From Anaerolineaceae bacterium (GTDB taxonomy: Bacteria; Chloroflexota; Anaerolineae; Aggregatilineales; Phototrophicaceae): a DNA stretch of 64,000 bases. The notes beneath the pieces were generated by a model. That model was not told where the DNA came from and made no database searches. It worked only from the letters and a program-made list of their open reading frames with translations. The stretch covers positions 1 to 64,000 of the forward strand of contig PABP01000011.1 of the NCBI GenBank assembly GCA_002699585.1, in the 5' to 3' direction. Below, piece after piece: positions 48,584 to 58,181 of this stretch (positions are counted from its first letter, which is position 1; each line of letters begins with the position of its first letter). A program made the position numbers and the translations under genes.

Positions 48584-50136
48584 ACAAAAAAGTTCCCGAT
48601 CATCGTTTCGCGCTCATAATTTGCCATCAACCAGTTGTTGAGTTCGACATCATCTTGCAGCAGTTGATGGCTGTCCATGTCGTAATTCGTCACCCAGGGC
48701 ATATAGTCGCTCTGCAAAATGAGGACGTAGGGCGGCATGGCCCCCCATAGTAACCCGACATTTTCTTCGCGCCAAGATGCCGGATACCAGGGTGCCACCA
48801 GCGGGAATTGCGCCTGGAAGCGGGTCGCGGGTCGCCATTGCCCCATGAAAGCCACTTCTGGCCGGAATCCGTATATAAAGATGCTGTCGCCTGGTGCGAG
48901 CCGTTCCTGCAAATATTGCACCACGTCCAAGGATTCTGCGGCCCGTAAATCCCCGGCGACAAAGTTCTCATAGTAATCGTGTTGGGTGGCGTTCCCGGTC
49001 AGCCAGGGCAGTGCCGGACCCCAGGTGTTGGCAATCAGGATGATCAGCGCGCCAGCACCCACCATGAATGTAAGGGCCGTCTGTAGGGGCACAATAGATT
49101 GTGCCCCGGACGCAGCATGCTGCGTCCCTACGAGTCTACCTATTATCCATTCGACCACATCGGCGGTGAACAGGCACATGGGCGGCAGCAGCGGAATCCA
49201 GTGCGTATCGAAGCCTTTGGCCTGAATGAGCAGGAATCCGAGCGCGGCCAGCATCCACAGCCAGATCAAGCGCCAGTCGGTGCGCCCACGCCGGAAAAAG
49301 GCCAGCAGCAGCCAGACCACCGTCCCGATCATCACGGGCGACCAGCGCAGCCCGCGCGACATCAGCCCATTGCCCATGCCAAACAGAAATTCATTGAGTG
49401 CGTAGCCCTGCGCGTTATAGGCAGCGGTTCCCTGGGCGACGATCAGCATTTCATCGAGTATGCCCTGCGCGGCGAAGATCAGCAGGATGGTGCCACCTGT
49501 CAGTAAGCCGCCAACGGCAAAGGCGAACGCTTCTTTAAGGGGCAGGGCGCGCCGCTGCCATATCTGATGAATCACCAGGGCCAGCACAAAAAACAGGTAA
49601 TACTGTTTGAACCACAATAGTACGCCACAGAGCAGTCCTGTCAGCAGGCTGTAGATGATGGCTCGGCGGCTGGCGCGTGGGTGTGTAGCGGCTAAATAGG
49701 CGTTCCAGGCGGCTAATGTGGTCGGTACCAGCGCCAGGGAATCGCTCTGGGTGAGGTTTTCAAAACTTTCACTGAAGTAGAACACGCCCAGGAACAGCGC
49801 CGCCAAAGCGCCCGTGCGGCGGTTGCCCAGGCGTCTGCCCAGCAAATAGGTCGCCAGCAGCGCGATGGGCATCAACAGCAGATCAAGTGCACGCACCGCC
49901 CCGACGCTGTGCCCCAGCAGGGCGATAGCGCTCGCATACAGGTAGTAAATCGGCGGCGGCTTGATGTCCCACATGCTGATGTAAGGCAGGCCACCATCGA
50001 CGATGCTGCGCCCGATATTGGCATACATGCCCTGGTCACGGCCCAGCGGATAGAGCACGACGGGCAGCGCCGCCACGATCACGACGACGATCACCAGCAG
50101 CGGCCAGAACCAGGAGGCGTTAAATAGGCGTTTCAT
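48565..50136 (-). CDS. GT39-like (GT-C) membrane glycosyltransferase
   Basis: 523-residue polytopic membrane protein (about 10-12 segments) of the GT-C type (ArnT/PMT-like). The first extracytoplasmic loop has the conserved acidic pair after LGRDQGMYANIGRSIVDGG, and DIKPPPIYYL follows. It would transfer a sugar or aminosugar from a polyprenyl-phosphate donor to lipid or protein outside the membrane. The ATG at 50136 is preferred over one 21 bases upstream. It overlaps the GNAT gene by 19 bases. Confidence 0.82.
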   Translation of the reverse strand: MKRLFNASWFWPLLVIVVVIVAALPVVLYPLGRDQGMYANIGRSIVDGGLPYISMWDIKPPPIYYLYASAIALLGHSVGAVRALDLLLMPIALLATYLLGRRLGNRRTGALAALFLGVFYFSESFENLTQSDSLALVPTTLAAWNAYLAATHPRASRRAIIYSLLTGLLCGVLLWFKQYYLFFVLALVIHQIWQRRALPLKEAFAFAVGGLLTGGTILLIFAAQGILDEMLIVAQGTAAYNAQGYALNEFLFGMGNGLMSRGLRWSPVMIGTVVWLLLAFFRRGRTDWRLIWLWMLAALGFLLIQAKGFDTHWIPLLPPMCLFTADVVEWIIGRLVGTQHAASGAQSIVPLQTALTFMVGAGALIILIANTWGPALPWLTGNATQHDYYENFVAGDLRAAESLDVVQYLQERLAPGDSIFIYGFRPEVAFMGQWRPATRFQAQFPLVAPWYPASWREENVGLLWGAMPPYVLILQSDYMPWVTNYDMDSHQLLQDDVELNNWLMANYERETMIGNFFVWRKRT

Positions 50137-50327
50137 GGGCGGCATTATAAAGGCCATCGGCTATGTGGCCTATGGGCAAGCTGCTAACCTGGCCATGCTT
50201 TACGATTGGCCTATGGTCTGTATGTGCCGATTTTCCAAGTGAGGTGTTTTCCAGTAAACTCATCTGTATGGGTTACACAGCATTTCGTGGACCCAGGATT
50301 AATGCCACCAGAGGACGAAAGTGACCG

Positions 50328-51572
50328 ATGTCGGGCACGCGCTACATGACCGCCCAGGAAGCGGCGGAAGCCTTGAACGTCAGCCGTAATACGCTGTATG
50401 CCTACGTCAGCCGGGGCCTGATTCGTTCGGAATCCCAGGGCGAGGGCAGCCGCGAACGACGCTACCATGCGGAAGACGTGTATAAACTCATCGAGCGCAA
50501 ACAGGGGCGCAGCAACCCTGAAAAATTGGCGCAGAGTGCGCTCTTTTGGGGCGCGCCTGTTTTGGATTCCGAGTTGACGCTGATCGCTGACGGCCAGCTT
50601 TACTATCGCGGTTATGATGTCGTGCAGTTGGCGCGTACGGAAACGATTGAGCGTGTCGCATCGCTGCTGTGGACGGGCAACTTTGACCAGGCCAGTTCAC
50701 TGTTCAACAATAGTTACGACGCCCTCACCCAATACGAAACCATGCTGGTCCATCTGGAAATGGATGGGGCGCATCCCACGCCCATGCAGGCCATGCAGTT
50801 CATCTTGCCGATTGCTGCCGCTGATGACCTGGCCGCGCTCGATATGCGTACAGAAGCGGCGATCAAAACCGGGGCACGGGTTTTACGCTTGCTGGTGTCG
50901 GTTGTGGCTGGCAATGTGCCCAACGATGTGCCGCTAGCAGTGACGTTGCAACAGGGCCTTTGCCCGGACCAACCCGATGCGCGGCCTCTGCTGGATGCGG
51001 CTATGATCCTGTGTGCGGACCACGAGCTAAATGCCTCGTCGTTTACGGCGCGGGTGGTCGCTGCGGCTGGGTCAACGCTGTATGCGGTCGTTACGGCGGG
51101 CCTATCGGCATTGCAGGGTGTCAAACATGGTGGTCATACCCAGCGCGTAGAAGCCATGCTGCGCGAGGTCGATACGCCGCAGCGGGCGCGTCAGGTGCTG
51201 GTTGATCGGCTGCAACGCGGGGATAGCATCCCTGGGTTTGGCCATAAGCTTTACCCCGATGGTGACCCGCGCGCCCAGGCTTTGCTGGATCTCATCGCGG
51301 AATATGCTCCTGATCATGAAGCCCTGGCCCTGGTCAGCGCTGTGCAGGATGTTGCCTATAATTTAATTGACCAGCATGCGACGATTGACCTCGCCCTGGC
51401 GACGATGGGCCGTGTCCTGGGGATCAACAACGGCGCGCCGATGACCTTTTTCGCATTGGGCCGCACAGTGGGTTGGGTTGCCCACGCCTTAGAACAGTAC
51501 CAGACGGATCGGCTGATCCGGCCACGGGCGCGTTATACGGGGCCATCACCTGTTATGGATGGAGAGGGTTAG
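50328..51572 (+). CDS. Helix-turn-helix/citrate synthase fusion
   Basis: 414 residues with a MerR-like DNA-binding domain (1-60: MTAQEAAEALNVSRNTLYAY, GLIRSESQGEGSRERRYH) joined to a full-length citrate-synthase-like domain. The substrate and coenzyme A sites are visible: ADHELNASSFTARVVAA (His), GVKHGGHTQRVE, PGFGHKLYPDGDPRA and DLALATMGRVLGI (catalytic Asp). It is either an enzyme that also binds DNA or a citrate-sensing regulator. No TCA-cycle genes are adjacent. The ribosome site is weak (GAGGAC about 10 bases upstream of ATG). Confidence 0.85.
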   Translation: MSGTRYMTAQEAAEALNVSRNTLYAYVSRGLIRSESQGEGSRERRYHAEDVYKLIERKQGRSNPEKLAQSALFWGAPVLDSELTLIADGQLYYRGYDVVQLARTETIERVASLLWTGNFDQASSLFNNSYDALTQYETMLVHLEMDGAHPTPMQAMQFILPIAAADDLAALDMRTEAAIKTGARVLRLLVSVVAGNVPNDVPLAVTLQQGLCPDQPDARPLLDAAMILCADHELNASSFTARVVAAAGSTLYAVVTAGLSALQGVKHGGHTQRVEAMLREVDTPQRARQVLVDRLQRGDSIPGFGHKLYPDGDPRAQALLDLIAEYAPDHEALALVSAVQDVAYNLIDQHATIDLALATMGRVLGINNGAPMTFFALGRTVGWVAHALEQYQTDRLIRPRARYTGPSPVMDGEG

Positions 51573-52034
51573 CTTGAACAGCGACCCTCATCATTGAATG
51601 GGAGATCGGGCAGCAATCAATCGAAATGCAACCGATATGGAACGATTGGCAGCATCAGACCGTCCAATAAGAAAGCGGACATAAAGCAAGCGGGTTTAGC
51701 ACAGGCTGCTAATGTGGCAATCTACAAGGTGTATAAAACCTGTCAAATAAGTGCAAAATTACTTTGTGCCAGAACAAAAACGTGTACAATAAGTTAATTG
51801 AGATACAATAAATATTGAATCAATCGCATCCCGATTTTGGATGTTTGTGTAGGAACTGTTCGGAATTTGTAACAAAATGCAATGTTCAAATCGTTTTGTC
51901 ATACAATGGTGAAACGATATCGTACATGTTGTACGCGGAATACCGTATAGAACACTTGAGGCCGATTTGCAGTTCAACACCTCAGGCGTTGTTGCGGCGC
52001 AGACTAGTAGATCAGGCACTTACAAAGCGATCCT
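51573..52034. other. AT-rich gap without a recognisable gene
   Basis: About 460 bases between the citrate synthase fusion and the PAS kinase. It is AT-rich, with runs such as GATACAATAAATATTG, but no convincing coding frame, terminator or repeat was found. It may hold the upstream regulatory region of the kinase. Confidence 0.5.
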
Positions 52035-53531
52035 ATGCGCACCCGTACGAAACAACCTGCAATTATCAATCATCATGCGGAAAGTCAGAAACGCGTGTTT
52101 GACGAACACAACCCGTTTTACTTAATCGAAGCCATCGATGTGCCGGTGATGGCCATCGCAACTGATGGGACCATCTTAGCCGCCAATCAACTCACTCTGG
52201 AAACCTTGAATCAGCCTCTTGAGCATCTGGTGGAGCATGCGGTATGGCAAATTTTCCGCAGTGACCCACCGCATGCACTCCAGAACGTTTTTAGCCCTTT
52301 AGACATCACCGCTTTCCCGATGCAAATGCAGCTCAGTTGGCAGTGCGAGGATGAAACATCGTGTATAGGGGAAACCACGCTGCGTGCCATCATTCAGCCG
52401 GATGGCAGCCAGTTAGTCTTATGCACTATCATCCAACTCATTGAAAGCCAGAATATTCTAGACAATGTGATTACCTATGGTGTCCTGGATAATATCCCGC
52501 AGCCGGTTGCCCTGGGTGATGAGAATGATTTGCTTCGCTATGGCAACCAGGCCTTCGCTGACTTGCTGGGCCGTCCGATTGAAGACTTAATCGGTACGTC
52601 GTTTCTCAATGTGATCGTTGAGGAAGAACGCGAGTTTGTAAAACCGCGCATCGTTGAACGGCATCAGGGCCAGGGCGATATTTATGAAACGACTATCTAT
52701 CATGCTGACGGATCAAGACGGTATATCATCATTGCTGCGTCGGCCATTATTGACCATGCGGGGCGCTATCATGGGGCGTTGTCATTCATCACGGATTTGA
52801 CCACCCAGAAGCAGACTGAACAGGATTTGCGTCGGACCAACTCCGAGTTGGATGCTTTCTCGCATACGGTCGCGCATGATCTAAAAAGCCCTTTGAGCGT
52901 TTTGCTCGGCTTTGCGGATTTGCTGGAAAATGAAATCACCAACCTGGATATAAACGACACAGTCGAGTATCTGCGGACGATGGGCCAGACGACGCAGAAG
53001 ATGATTAGCATCGTCGATGAATTGCTGTTGCTGTCACAGATGCGTAAAGCCGATGTCACCTTGCTGCCGGTGGATATGGAATTCACGGTGAACGAATCGC
53101 TGATGGGTTTGGCCTATTTGCGCTCACAACACAATGCGGAAATTACCGTCACGACTGACGAGTGGCCAGCCGCTTTTGGCTACCCGGCCTGGATTGAGGC
53201 TGTCTGGTCGAACTATATTTCCAATGCGATCAAATACGGTGGTGAACCCCCGCGCATTGAAATCGGCGCGACGGAAGAAGGCGATTGGGTCCGTTACTGG
53301 GTGCGTGACAACGGCGATGGCCTGACGCATGAGCAGATTAGTATGCTATTCAAGCCATTTGAGCGCTTGCATACTGAGCGGGCTAAAGGGCATGGCGTTG
53401 GCCTGACCATCGTGCAGCGCATCATGGAGAAGTTGGGCGGTCGCGTCCATGTGGCCAGTGAACCCGGCCAGGGCAGCGAATTCAGCTTTTTGCTCAAGCG
53501 TGTCCCACAGCCCAATGCCAACCAGCGCTAA
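52035..53531 (+). CDS. PAS-domain sensor histidine kinase
   Basis: 498-residue soluble sensor kinase with no membrane segments. Two N-terminal PAS-like regions (about 20-140 and 150-265; TYGVLDNIPQPVALGDENDL, GTSFLNVIVEEEREFVKPRI) precede a HisKA domain with the phospho-acceptor His about residue 282 in TVAHDLKSPLSVLLGFADLL and a HATPase_c domain (YISNAIKYGGEPPRI, RDNGDGLTHEQISMLFKPFE, GHGVGLTIVQRIMEKLGG). It probably senses a small molecule or redox state in the cytoplasm. No response regulator is adjacent. Confidence 0.92.
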   Translation: MRTRTKQPAIINHHAESQKRVFDEHNPFYLIEAIDVPVMAIATDGTILAANQLTLETLNQPLEHLVEHAVWQIFRSDPPHALQNVFSPLDITAFPMQMQLSWQCEDETSCIGETTLRAIIQPDGSQLVLCTIIQLIESQNILDNVITYGVLDNIPQPVALGDENDLLRYGNQAFADLLGRPIEDLIGTSFLNVIVEEEREFVKPRIVERHQGQGDIYETTIYHADGSRRYIIIAASAIIDHAGRYHGALSFITDLTTQKQTEQDLRRTNSELDAFSHTVAHDLKSPLSVLLGFADLLENEITNLDINDTVEYLRTMGQTTQKMISIVDELLLLSQMRKADVTLLPVDMEFTVNESLMGLAYLRSQHNAEITVTTDEWPAAFGYPAWIEAVWSNYISNAIKYGGEPPRIEIGATEEGDWVRYWVRDNGDGLTHEQISMLFKPFERLHTERAKGHGVGLTIVQRIMEKLGGRVHVASEPGQGSEFSFLLKRVPQPNANQR

Positions 53532-53543
53532 CCTCACTGAGGC

Positions 53544-54671
53544 TTAACGCCGCGCGAACAAGTCCTCGTACAGCGCAAACGTCCTATCGGCCACATGCCG
53601 TAGCGAATACTCTGCTGCGGCTTTTTTGCGCCCATTTTCTCCCATTTTTTGGCGCAGAGCGGCATCGTCAATCAGGCGTTGCGCGCCACTCACCAGCGTA
53701 TCCAGGTTATCGGGTGGGACCAGTAATCCATTTTCGCCATCGGTGACAATTTCCCGGCAGCCCGGTGTATCGGTCGTCAGGATAGCCCGACCACAAGCTG
53801 CGGCCTCGATCAATACTTTGGGGATGCCTTCGCCATAGGTCGAGGGCAGGCAGACGATATTCACGCTGGCGAAGACCTGCGGCATATCATCGCGCCGCCC
53901 CCACCACTCGATGATGCCCTCGTCTTGCCATGCAGTCATCTGCGACATGGGTACGGCATGCGGACTGCTCGGTTCTGGATAGCCCGCGACCACAAACCGC
54001 GCTTTGCCCTGCAAACGCCGCGCCAATTCAACATAGGTACCCAGCCCCTTGCTCCACAGCAGACGTCCGGCGAATAGGACGACGGGCAAGCCGTCTGGCT
54101 CCGGCTTTGGGCTGAATTCGTCCATATCGACGCCGCTGCCTTTGATGAGCACCGTGCGCTGCTCTGGCAGCAGGCCCATTGCCACAAAACGCTGCTGATC
54201 GTCCGGGTTCTGGAAGATCATACGGGTGCGGTTGCCTGCCAGGGCCAGCCGGAACAATGGCCCAACGCCCAATCGCAGCAAGCGAGCTTTGGTGCTGTCA
54301 TCGATGAAGACATAGCCCAGGCCGCTCATGGCGCTGACGACCGCCGGAATACGCGCTAATTTCGCGGCTATTCCCCCATAGATCACCGGCTTGATGCTGA
54401 CCTGATGCACCAGATCGGGCTTTAGCTGGCGGTAGAGCGTATACAGTGCACGAATGGTCTTGATTTCGCTGAGTGGGTTGGTGCCATGCTGACTGAGTGG
54501 CAGCGGGTGATATGGCAGGCCGCTGGCTTTGATGAGAGCGACATTTTCGGCATCGGCATCTGACGTGGTGACGTGGACATCATAGCCACATTCCTGGGCG
54601 GCCAGGGCCAGCGGCAGGCGGTGCGTCACAAAAAAGCGCGGAATATTGACGACATACAGAACGCGAGCCAT
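53544..54671 (-). CDS. GT4-family glycosyltransferase
   Basis: 375-residue cytoplasmic GT-B glycosyltransferase of family GT4. The N-terminal domain begins RVLYVVNIPRFFVTHRLPLA, with a nucleotide-sugar domain around VVLFAGRLLWSKGLGTYVEL and the catalytic E-x7-E motif in LPSTYGEGIPKVLIEAAACG. It adds a sugar in the synthesis of exopolysaccharide, lipopolysaccharide or similar. It is 3 bases downstream of a second GT4 gene, so the pair probably works in the same glycan pathway. Confidence 0.9.
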   Translation of the reverse strand: MARVLYVVNIPRFFVTHRLPLALAAQECGYDVHVTTSDADAENVALIKASGLPYHPLPLSQHGTNPLSEIKTIRALYTLYRQLKPDLVHQVSIKPVIYGGIAAKLARIPAVVSAMSGLGYVFIDDSTKARLLRLGVGPLFRLALAGNRTRMIFQNPDDQQRFVAMGLLPEQRTVLIKGSGVDMDEFSPKPEPDGLPVVLFAGRLLWSKGLGTYVELARRLQGKARFVVAGYPEPSSPHAVPMSQMTAWQDEGIIEWWGRRDDMPQVFASVNIVCLPSTYGEGIPKVLIEAAACGRAILTTDTPGCREIVTDGENGLLVPPDNLDTLVSGAQRLIDDAALRQKMGENGRKKAAAEYSLRHVADRTFALYEDLFARR

Positions 54672-54674
54672 CGA

Positions 54675-55913
54675 TCAATCCTGGGGCGGTTGGGTCAAGG
54701 TGACATGCTTTTTGGTCAACAGGCCGCGATACAAGCTGTCGAGGTCTTGCGTCAGGCGGTCGATGCCATAGCGATTAATCATGGCTTCTTGGGCGGGCTT
54801 GGGGTCGTAGTCGGTGGCCAATGTTTGCACGATGGCCGCCGATAGGGCATCGGGGTCATTGGGTGGAACCAGTGCGCCTAATCTGCCACCATCCAGTAAT
54901 TCCGGGATGCCGCCGACTTCGGTCGCCACGACAGGGCACCCCGCTGCCAAACCTTCGATCAAGGGCAGGGGCGTGCCTTCGTTCAGGCTGCAATTGACGA
55001 TCATATCGATGTCACAATAAGCACGGGCGACATTGCCGATCCAACCAGTGAAGGTGACAGCATCTTCCAGCCCCAATGTCTGGATACGTTCCTGCAAAGC
55101 GGGCTTCAGGAAGCCATCGCCAATAATGACAAAATGGGCATCCGGCACGGCCTGCTTGACCTGTTGTGCGGCCTCTAAAAACAGGGCGTGGTTCTTCACC
55201 GGGATGAGTTGGCCGATAATACCGATTAAGGGAGCATCGGCAGGGATGTTATATTCTTCCCGGAAGGCCCCACGATAACGGCCCATTTGCAGGTAGCTGG
55301 TCAGGTCCAGGCCGAGCGGCAGCACAGTGATGCGCTGCTTGCGCGTGATCGGGTATTTTTCGGTCATCTGGCGGCGCAGGCCCTCACTGAGCGTGATGAT
55401 GCTATCTGACAGGCGTGCGCCCAGGCGTTCAATCCAGATGAAGATGCTGGTCGTCACGCGGCTGTAATAGCCCCGGAAAGGGTACACATGCAGCGTATGC
55501 ACACTGACGGGCACGCCAGCGATGCGGGCTGCCACGCGCCCCAAAAATCCAGCGGTTGTCGTGTGTGTATGCACAATATGCGGCTGATAGGTGCGCATGA
55601 TGTCGATCAATTGGCGCAGCACCGAGAACAATACAATCGGGTTGACGGTCCGCTCCATCGAGGGGATGAAATGCGTATCTACATTGTAGGTACGGGCCTG
55701 GTCCAAAATCTCGGTTTCTTCGGGAGGTACGCTACCCGCGACCAATAGCGTTTCATAACCATGATCGCGCATTTTGGCAGTCAGCAAAACGGCCTGGACA
55801 GCGGGGCCAGTGATGTTAAGCCGGGTTGTGATGCGAACAATACGGATGGGCATATCAGGGTTAGGTGTATCGGTGTGCAGGGATTCACTCACGGGTGCGG
55901 GACCTCTTGGCAT
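54675..55913 (-). CDS. GT4-family glycosyltransferase, second of a pair
   Basis: 412-residue GT4 glycosyltransferase: IRIVRITTRLNITGPAVQAV at the N-terminus, GIIGQLIPVKNHALFLEAAQ and the donor motif NCSLNEGTPLPLIEGLAAGC (E-x7-E type). The start is probably ATG at 55913, but ATG at 55853 (MPIRIVRI) is equally good and would remove a short Pro-rich tail. The adjacent second enzyme suggests successive sugar additions. No flippase or polymerase gene is nearby in this window. Confidence 0.88.
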   Translation of the reverse strand: MPRGPAPVSESLHTDTPNPDMPIRIVRITTRLNITGPAVQAVLLTAKMRDHGYETLLVAGSVPPEETEILDQARTYNVDTHFIPSMERTVNPIVLFSVLRQLIDIMRTYQPHIVHTHTTTAGFLGRVAARIAGVPVSVHTLHVYPFRGYYSRVTTSIFIWIERLGARLSDSIITLSEGLRRQMTEKYPITRKQRITVLPLGLDLTSYLQMGRYRGAFREEYNIPADAPLIGIIGQLIPVKNHALFLEAAQQVKQAVPDAHFVIIGDGFLKPALQERIQTLGLEDAVTFTGWIGNVARAYCDIDMIVNCSLNEGTPLPLIEGLAAGCPVVATEVGGIPELLDGGRLGALVPPNDPDALSAAIVQTLATDYDPKPAQEAMINRYGIDRLTQDLDSLYRGLLTKKHVTLTQPPQD

Positions 55914-56099
55914 AATCGATCATGGCGCAGGCACAACATCAGATAGCTACTATGGGATATGTTGTGGCGTGCGCTATGGTGCATGCGATGACGTTCGCAG
56001 AGCATTTTAGCAAACGAAATCGTATGTCGCCGCTGTTTGTATTGTGGCGTAGAGTCCGACTTTAGACCAGGGCCGGACTCGCTGGCTGTGGCAGCTCTA

Positions 56100-56597
56100 T
56101 CAGCGTCGTCGCCGATTTCTGAAGTTCCTGATAGAGATGGCCAGCTTATAAGCTATGACACCCAGTAGAGGATAGCGCACGCTTTCCTGGATGGCCTCTG
56201 GATAATGGGCCAGCGTGATCGTCAGGTATTTCTCTGTTAACGGTGAGCAGCGTTCCGGCAGTTGATGCACATCAAACCACCCTGCATCGACGGTTTCGTT
56301 ACTTTCTTTGATGAGCTTGCCACCGATAGCGCGGCACTCATACAGATGCAGACAGTTGCCCATCTGTTTTTGCTCGATGTCGGCGACGTGCCGGACCACT
56401 TCGACAATCAGGCCCGTTTCTTCGCGTGCCTCGCGGACAGCCGCCTGGGCAAACGTTTCACCGACATCCACCAATCCGCCAGGTAACTCCCATATTTTGA
56501 AGTCTTCTCGCTTTTGCAGCAGGACTTGATCCTCATCAAGGACGATAGCTTGTGCTGCGTGCTTAACAACCATATGTCGAGCTTGCTCCCACAGCAT
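56100..56597 (-). CDS. Nudix hydrolase
   Basis: 165-residue Nudix hydrolase. The Nudix box G-x5-E-x7-REUxEE-x-GU is complete in GGLVDVGETFAQAAVREAREETG and neighbouring residues, which bind Mg2+. Likely substrates are nucleoside diphosphates linked to another moiety. The C-terminal RNFRNRRRR is strongly basic. ATG at 56597 or 56573 could be the start. It is transcribed on its own. Confidence 0.87.
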   Translation of the reverse strand: MLWEQARHMVVKHAAQAIVLDEDQVLLQKREDFKIWELPGGLVDVGETFAQAAVREAREETGLIVEVVRHVADIEQKQMGNCLHLYECRAIGGKLIKESNETVDAGWFDVHQLPERCSPLTEKYLTITLAHYPEAIQESVRYPLLGVIAYKLAISIRNFRNRRRR

Positions 56598-56736
56598 AAA
56601 TCCAACTGAACCGCCTTCAGCTTGAATGATCTACAGGGTAACAGCAAGTGTTGTTTGTCCTATAACGGGCACACCAGTGCAGTAAATCAGATTGTCAGAG
56701 GGGATATGAGGGAGATAGGCGAAATATGGATTTTAG

Positions 56737-57324
56737 TTAGCTGAGGAATGGCTCCAGCACGGCTAACAGGCCCTCGACGATGTCATCGACGGTGTAGCCA
56801 TGTGTTTCACGCTGATAATTGATGACACGCACGTCCAGCATGACGTAGATGACATCCGCCAGATAGGAAACATCGCGCTGATTGCATAGGCGCTGCAACA
56901 AGGCCAGGATGGTTTGTCGCCACCAGCTATGGGCCGGATGGCGCAGCATTTCCCCGCCGCCACTGGCAGCAGCTTCCACCAGCAGGGCGTTATGCTTGGT
57001 TACATAATGGACGACTTGCCCCACAAACCAGCGTAAGGTCTGTGCAGGTGGGTTATTCTGACGCAGGCGAGCGAAGGTCTCTTCCTGAAAGCCGCGCATG
57101 GCTTCGTCCAACAGCGCATGACATAGCTCAGCTTTGTCGCTGAAGTGGCGATACAACGTTCCTTTGCCGACACCCGCGGCTTTGGCTATAGCCGACATGG
57201 TCACCGCATCGACGCCTTCCTGCGCAAACAGGCGGCTGGCTGTCTCTAACAGCAGCTCGTGATTGCGGACAGCATCCGCGCGTGAGGGTTTGTCATTTGG
57301 GAACAGTATAATGTTATCATCCAT
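56737..57324 (-). CDS. TetR-family transcription regulator
   Basis: 195-residue regulator. The N-terminal TetR helix-turn-helix (AVTMSAIAKAAGVGKGTLYRH) is followed by a helical C-terminal ligand-binding/dimer domain. It is downstream of, and parallel to, the gene at 57378-58145. A 7-bp inverted repeat (ACGTTCA N8 TGAACGT) covers its own -10 box, so it is probably autoregulated. The TATACT -10 lies 7 bases before the ATG, so the mRNA is predicted to be leaderless. Confidence 0.9.
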   Translation of the reverse strand: MDDNIILFPNDKPSRADAVRNHELLLETASRLFAQEGVDAVTMSAIAKAAGVGKGTLYRHFSDKAELCHALLDEAMRGFQEETFARLRQNNPPAQTLRWFVGQVVHYVTKHNALLVEAAASGGGEMLRHPAHSWWRQTILALLQRLCNQRDVSYLADVIYVMLDVRVINYQRETHGYTVDDIVEGLLAVLEPFLS

Positions 57325-57325
57325 A

Positions 57326-57347
57326 ACGTTCAGTATAGCATGAACGT
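57326..57347 (-). promoter_or_regulatory. TetR operator overlapping an extended -10
   Basis: ACGTTCA (57326-57332) and TGAACGT (57341-57347) are perfect inverted arms with an 8-base spacer; TGC TATACT, the extended -10 of the tetR promoter, overlaps this sequence on the minus strand. The start codon is at 57324, so repressor binding would block initiation directly. Confidence 0.75.
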
Positions 57348-57377
57348 ATGGGTTTTGTGGTGAGCATGCATGGCGTT

Positions 57378-58145
57378 CTAACGCGATTTTTGCAGGTCGA
57401 TGTGCTCTATGATGAGCGACTGCTGGTTATGGATAGGCGTGATGCCAAAATCGAAGTGCCCCTGCGGCGTCACGATAGCGTATTGGTTATCTACCCAGGC
57501 GATGAAGCCCAGGGGCTGTGTAGGCGCACGCTTCGTCTGCATGATGACGCGATCATCAACCCTGAATGTAGCGTGGTCAGGCTGCCAGTCGAGGGTGTAG
57601 GTGTGCTTTTCTTGCAGCAGATGGCTGTCGAGAGCTGCTTCGCTGACGCCGAGCGCCCGTTGACCCATCGGCCATAGGGCACGATACAGTGCTGGGATGC
57701 GCATCAGCAAGAAGCCCGGTAAGGCCAGCGGCAGCATCGCCAGGAACTGCCAGCGTCGGGCATTGAACGTTGCCGTCTTAAAGCCGCCACCGGGGACATC
57801 CAGTGCCAGGGCCATGTTGTTGGGGGGCGCTCCGAAGAAGAACCACAACGCTTGCGGCAGCCGGAACCCGCGCTGTCCCGGCTGAAAGGGATGGTTCCAG
57901 AAGCCGAAGCCGGCCGTACCGACAGCCAGCGGGTCTGGGGAATAGGCTGTGATGCGCATTGTCACTGGTGGGCGCAGGCTAAACGCCTGGGATGTGGGAT
58001 CATAATCTGTCAGTTGGGCGTCACTGTAGCCCCTTTGCGCCGGCGAGATGGCCAGTTCTAGGCCAGCGGCATGTGGCGATACGCGGCCCGTACCGATTTC
58101 AGTTGACAGCAGGTTTTTAGAGAATGCGGGTAAGGGGTTGCTCAT
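57378..58145 (-). CDS. Hypothetical beta-rich protein
   Basis: 255-residue protein with no certain family. It has many Trp/Phe and beta-like segments (FGFWNHPFQPGQRGFRLPQ, FRVDDRVIMQTKRAP, FIAWVDNQYAIVTPQGHFDF), suggesting a jelly-roll or concanavalin-like fold as in some sugar-binding proteins. A hydrophobic stretch (FLAMLPLALPGFLLMRIPALY) lies in the middle. The ATG at 58145 is preferred over a GTG or ATG 60 bases upstream. It is followed by tetR, whose operator lies just beyond its 3-prime end. Confidence 0.5.
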   Translation of the reverse strand: MSNPLPAFSKNLLSTEIGTGRVSPHAAGLELAISPAQRGYSDAQLTDYDPTSQAFSLRPPVTMRITAYSPDPLAVGTAGFGFWNHPFQPGQRGFRLPQALWFFFGAPPNNMALALDVPGGGFKTATFNARRWQFLAMLPLALPGFLLMRIPALYRALWPMGQRALGVSEAALDSHLLQEKHTYTLDWQPDHATFRVDDRVIMQTKRAPTQPLGFIAWVDNQYAIVTPQGHFDFGITPIHNQQSLIIEHIDLQKSR

Positions 58146-58181
58146 GGTGGGCCTGCATCTAGCGGCTTGTTGGTCAGTCGC

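Noticed and set aside
54675-55913. Complete polysaccharide biosynthesis locus
   Set aside because: Only two glycosyltransferase genes are present; no flippase, polymerase or nucleotide-sugar genes are linked.
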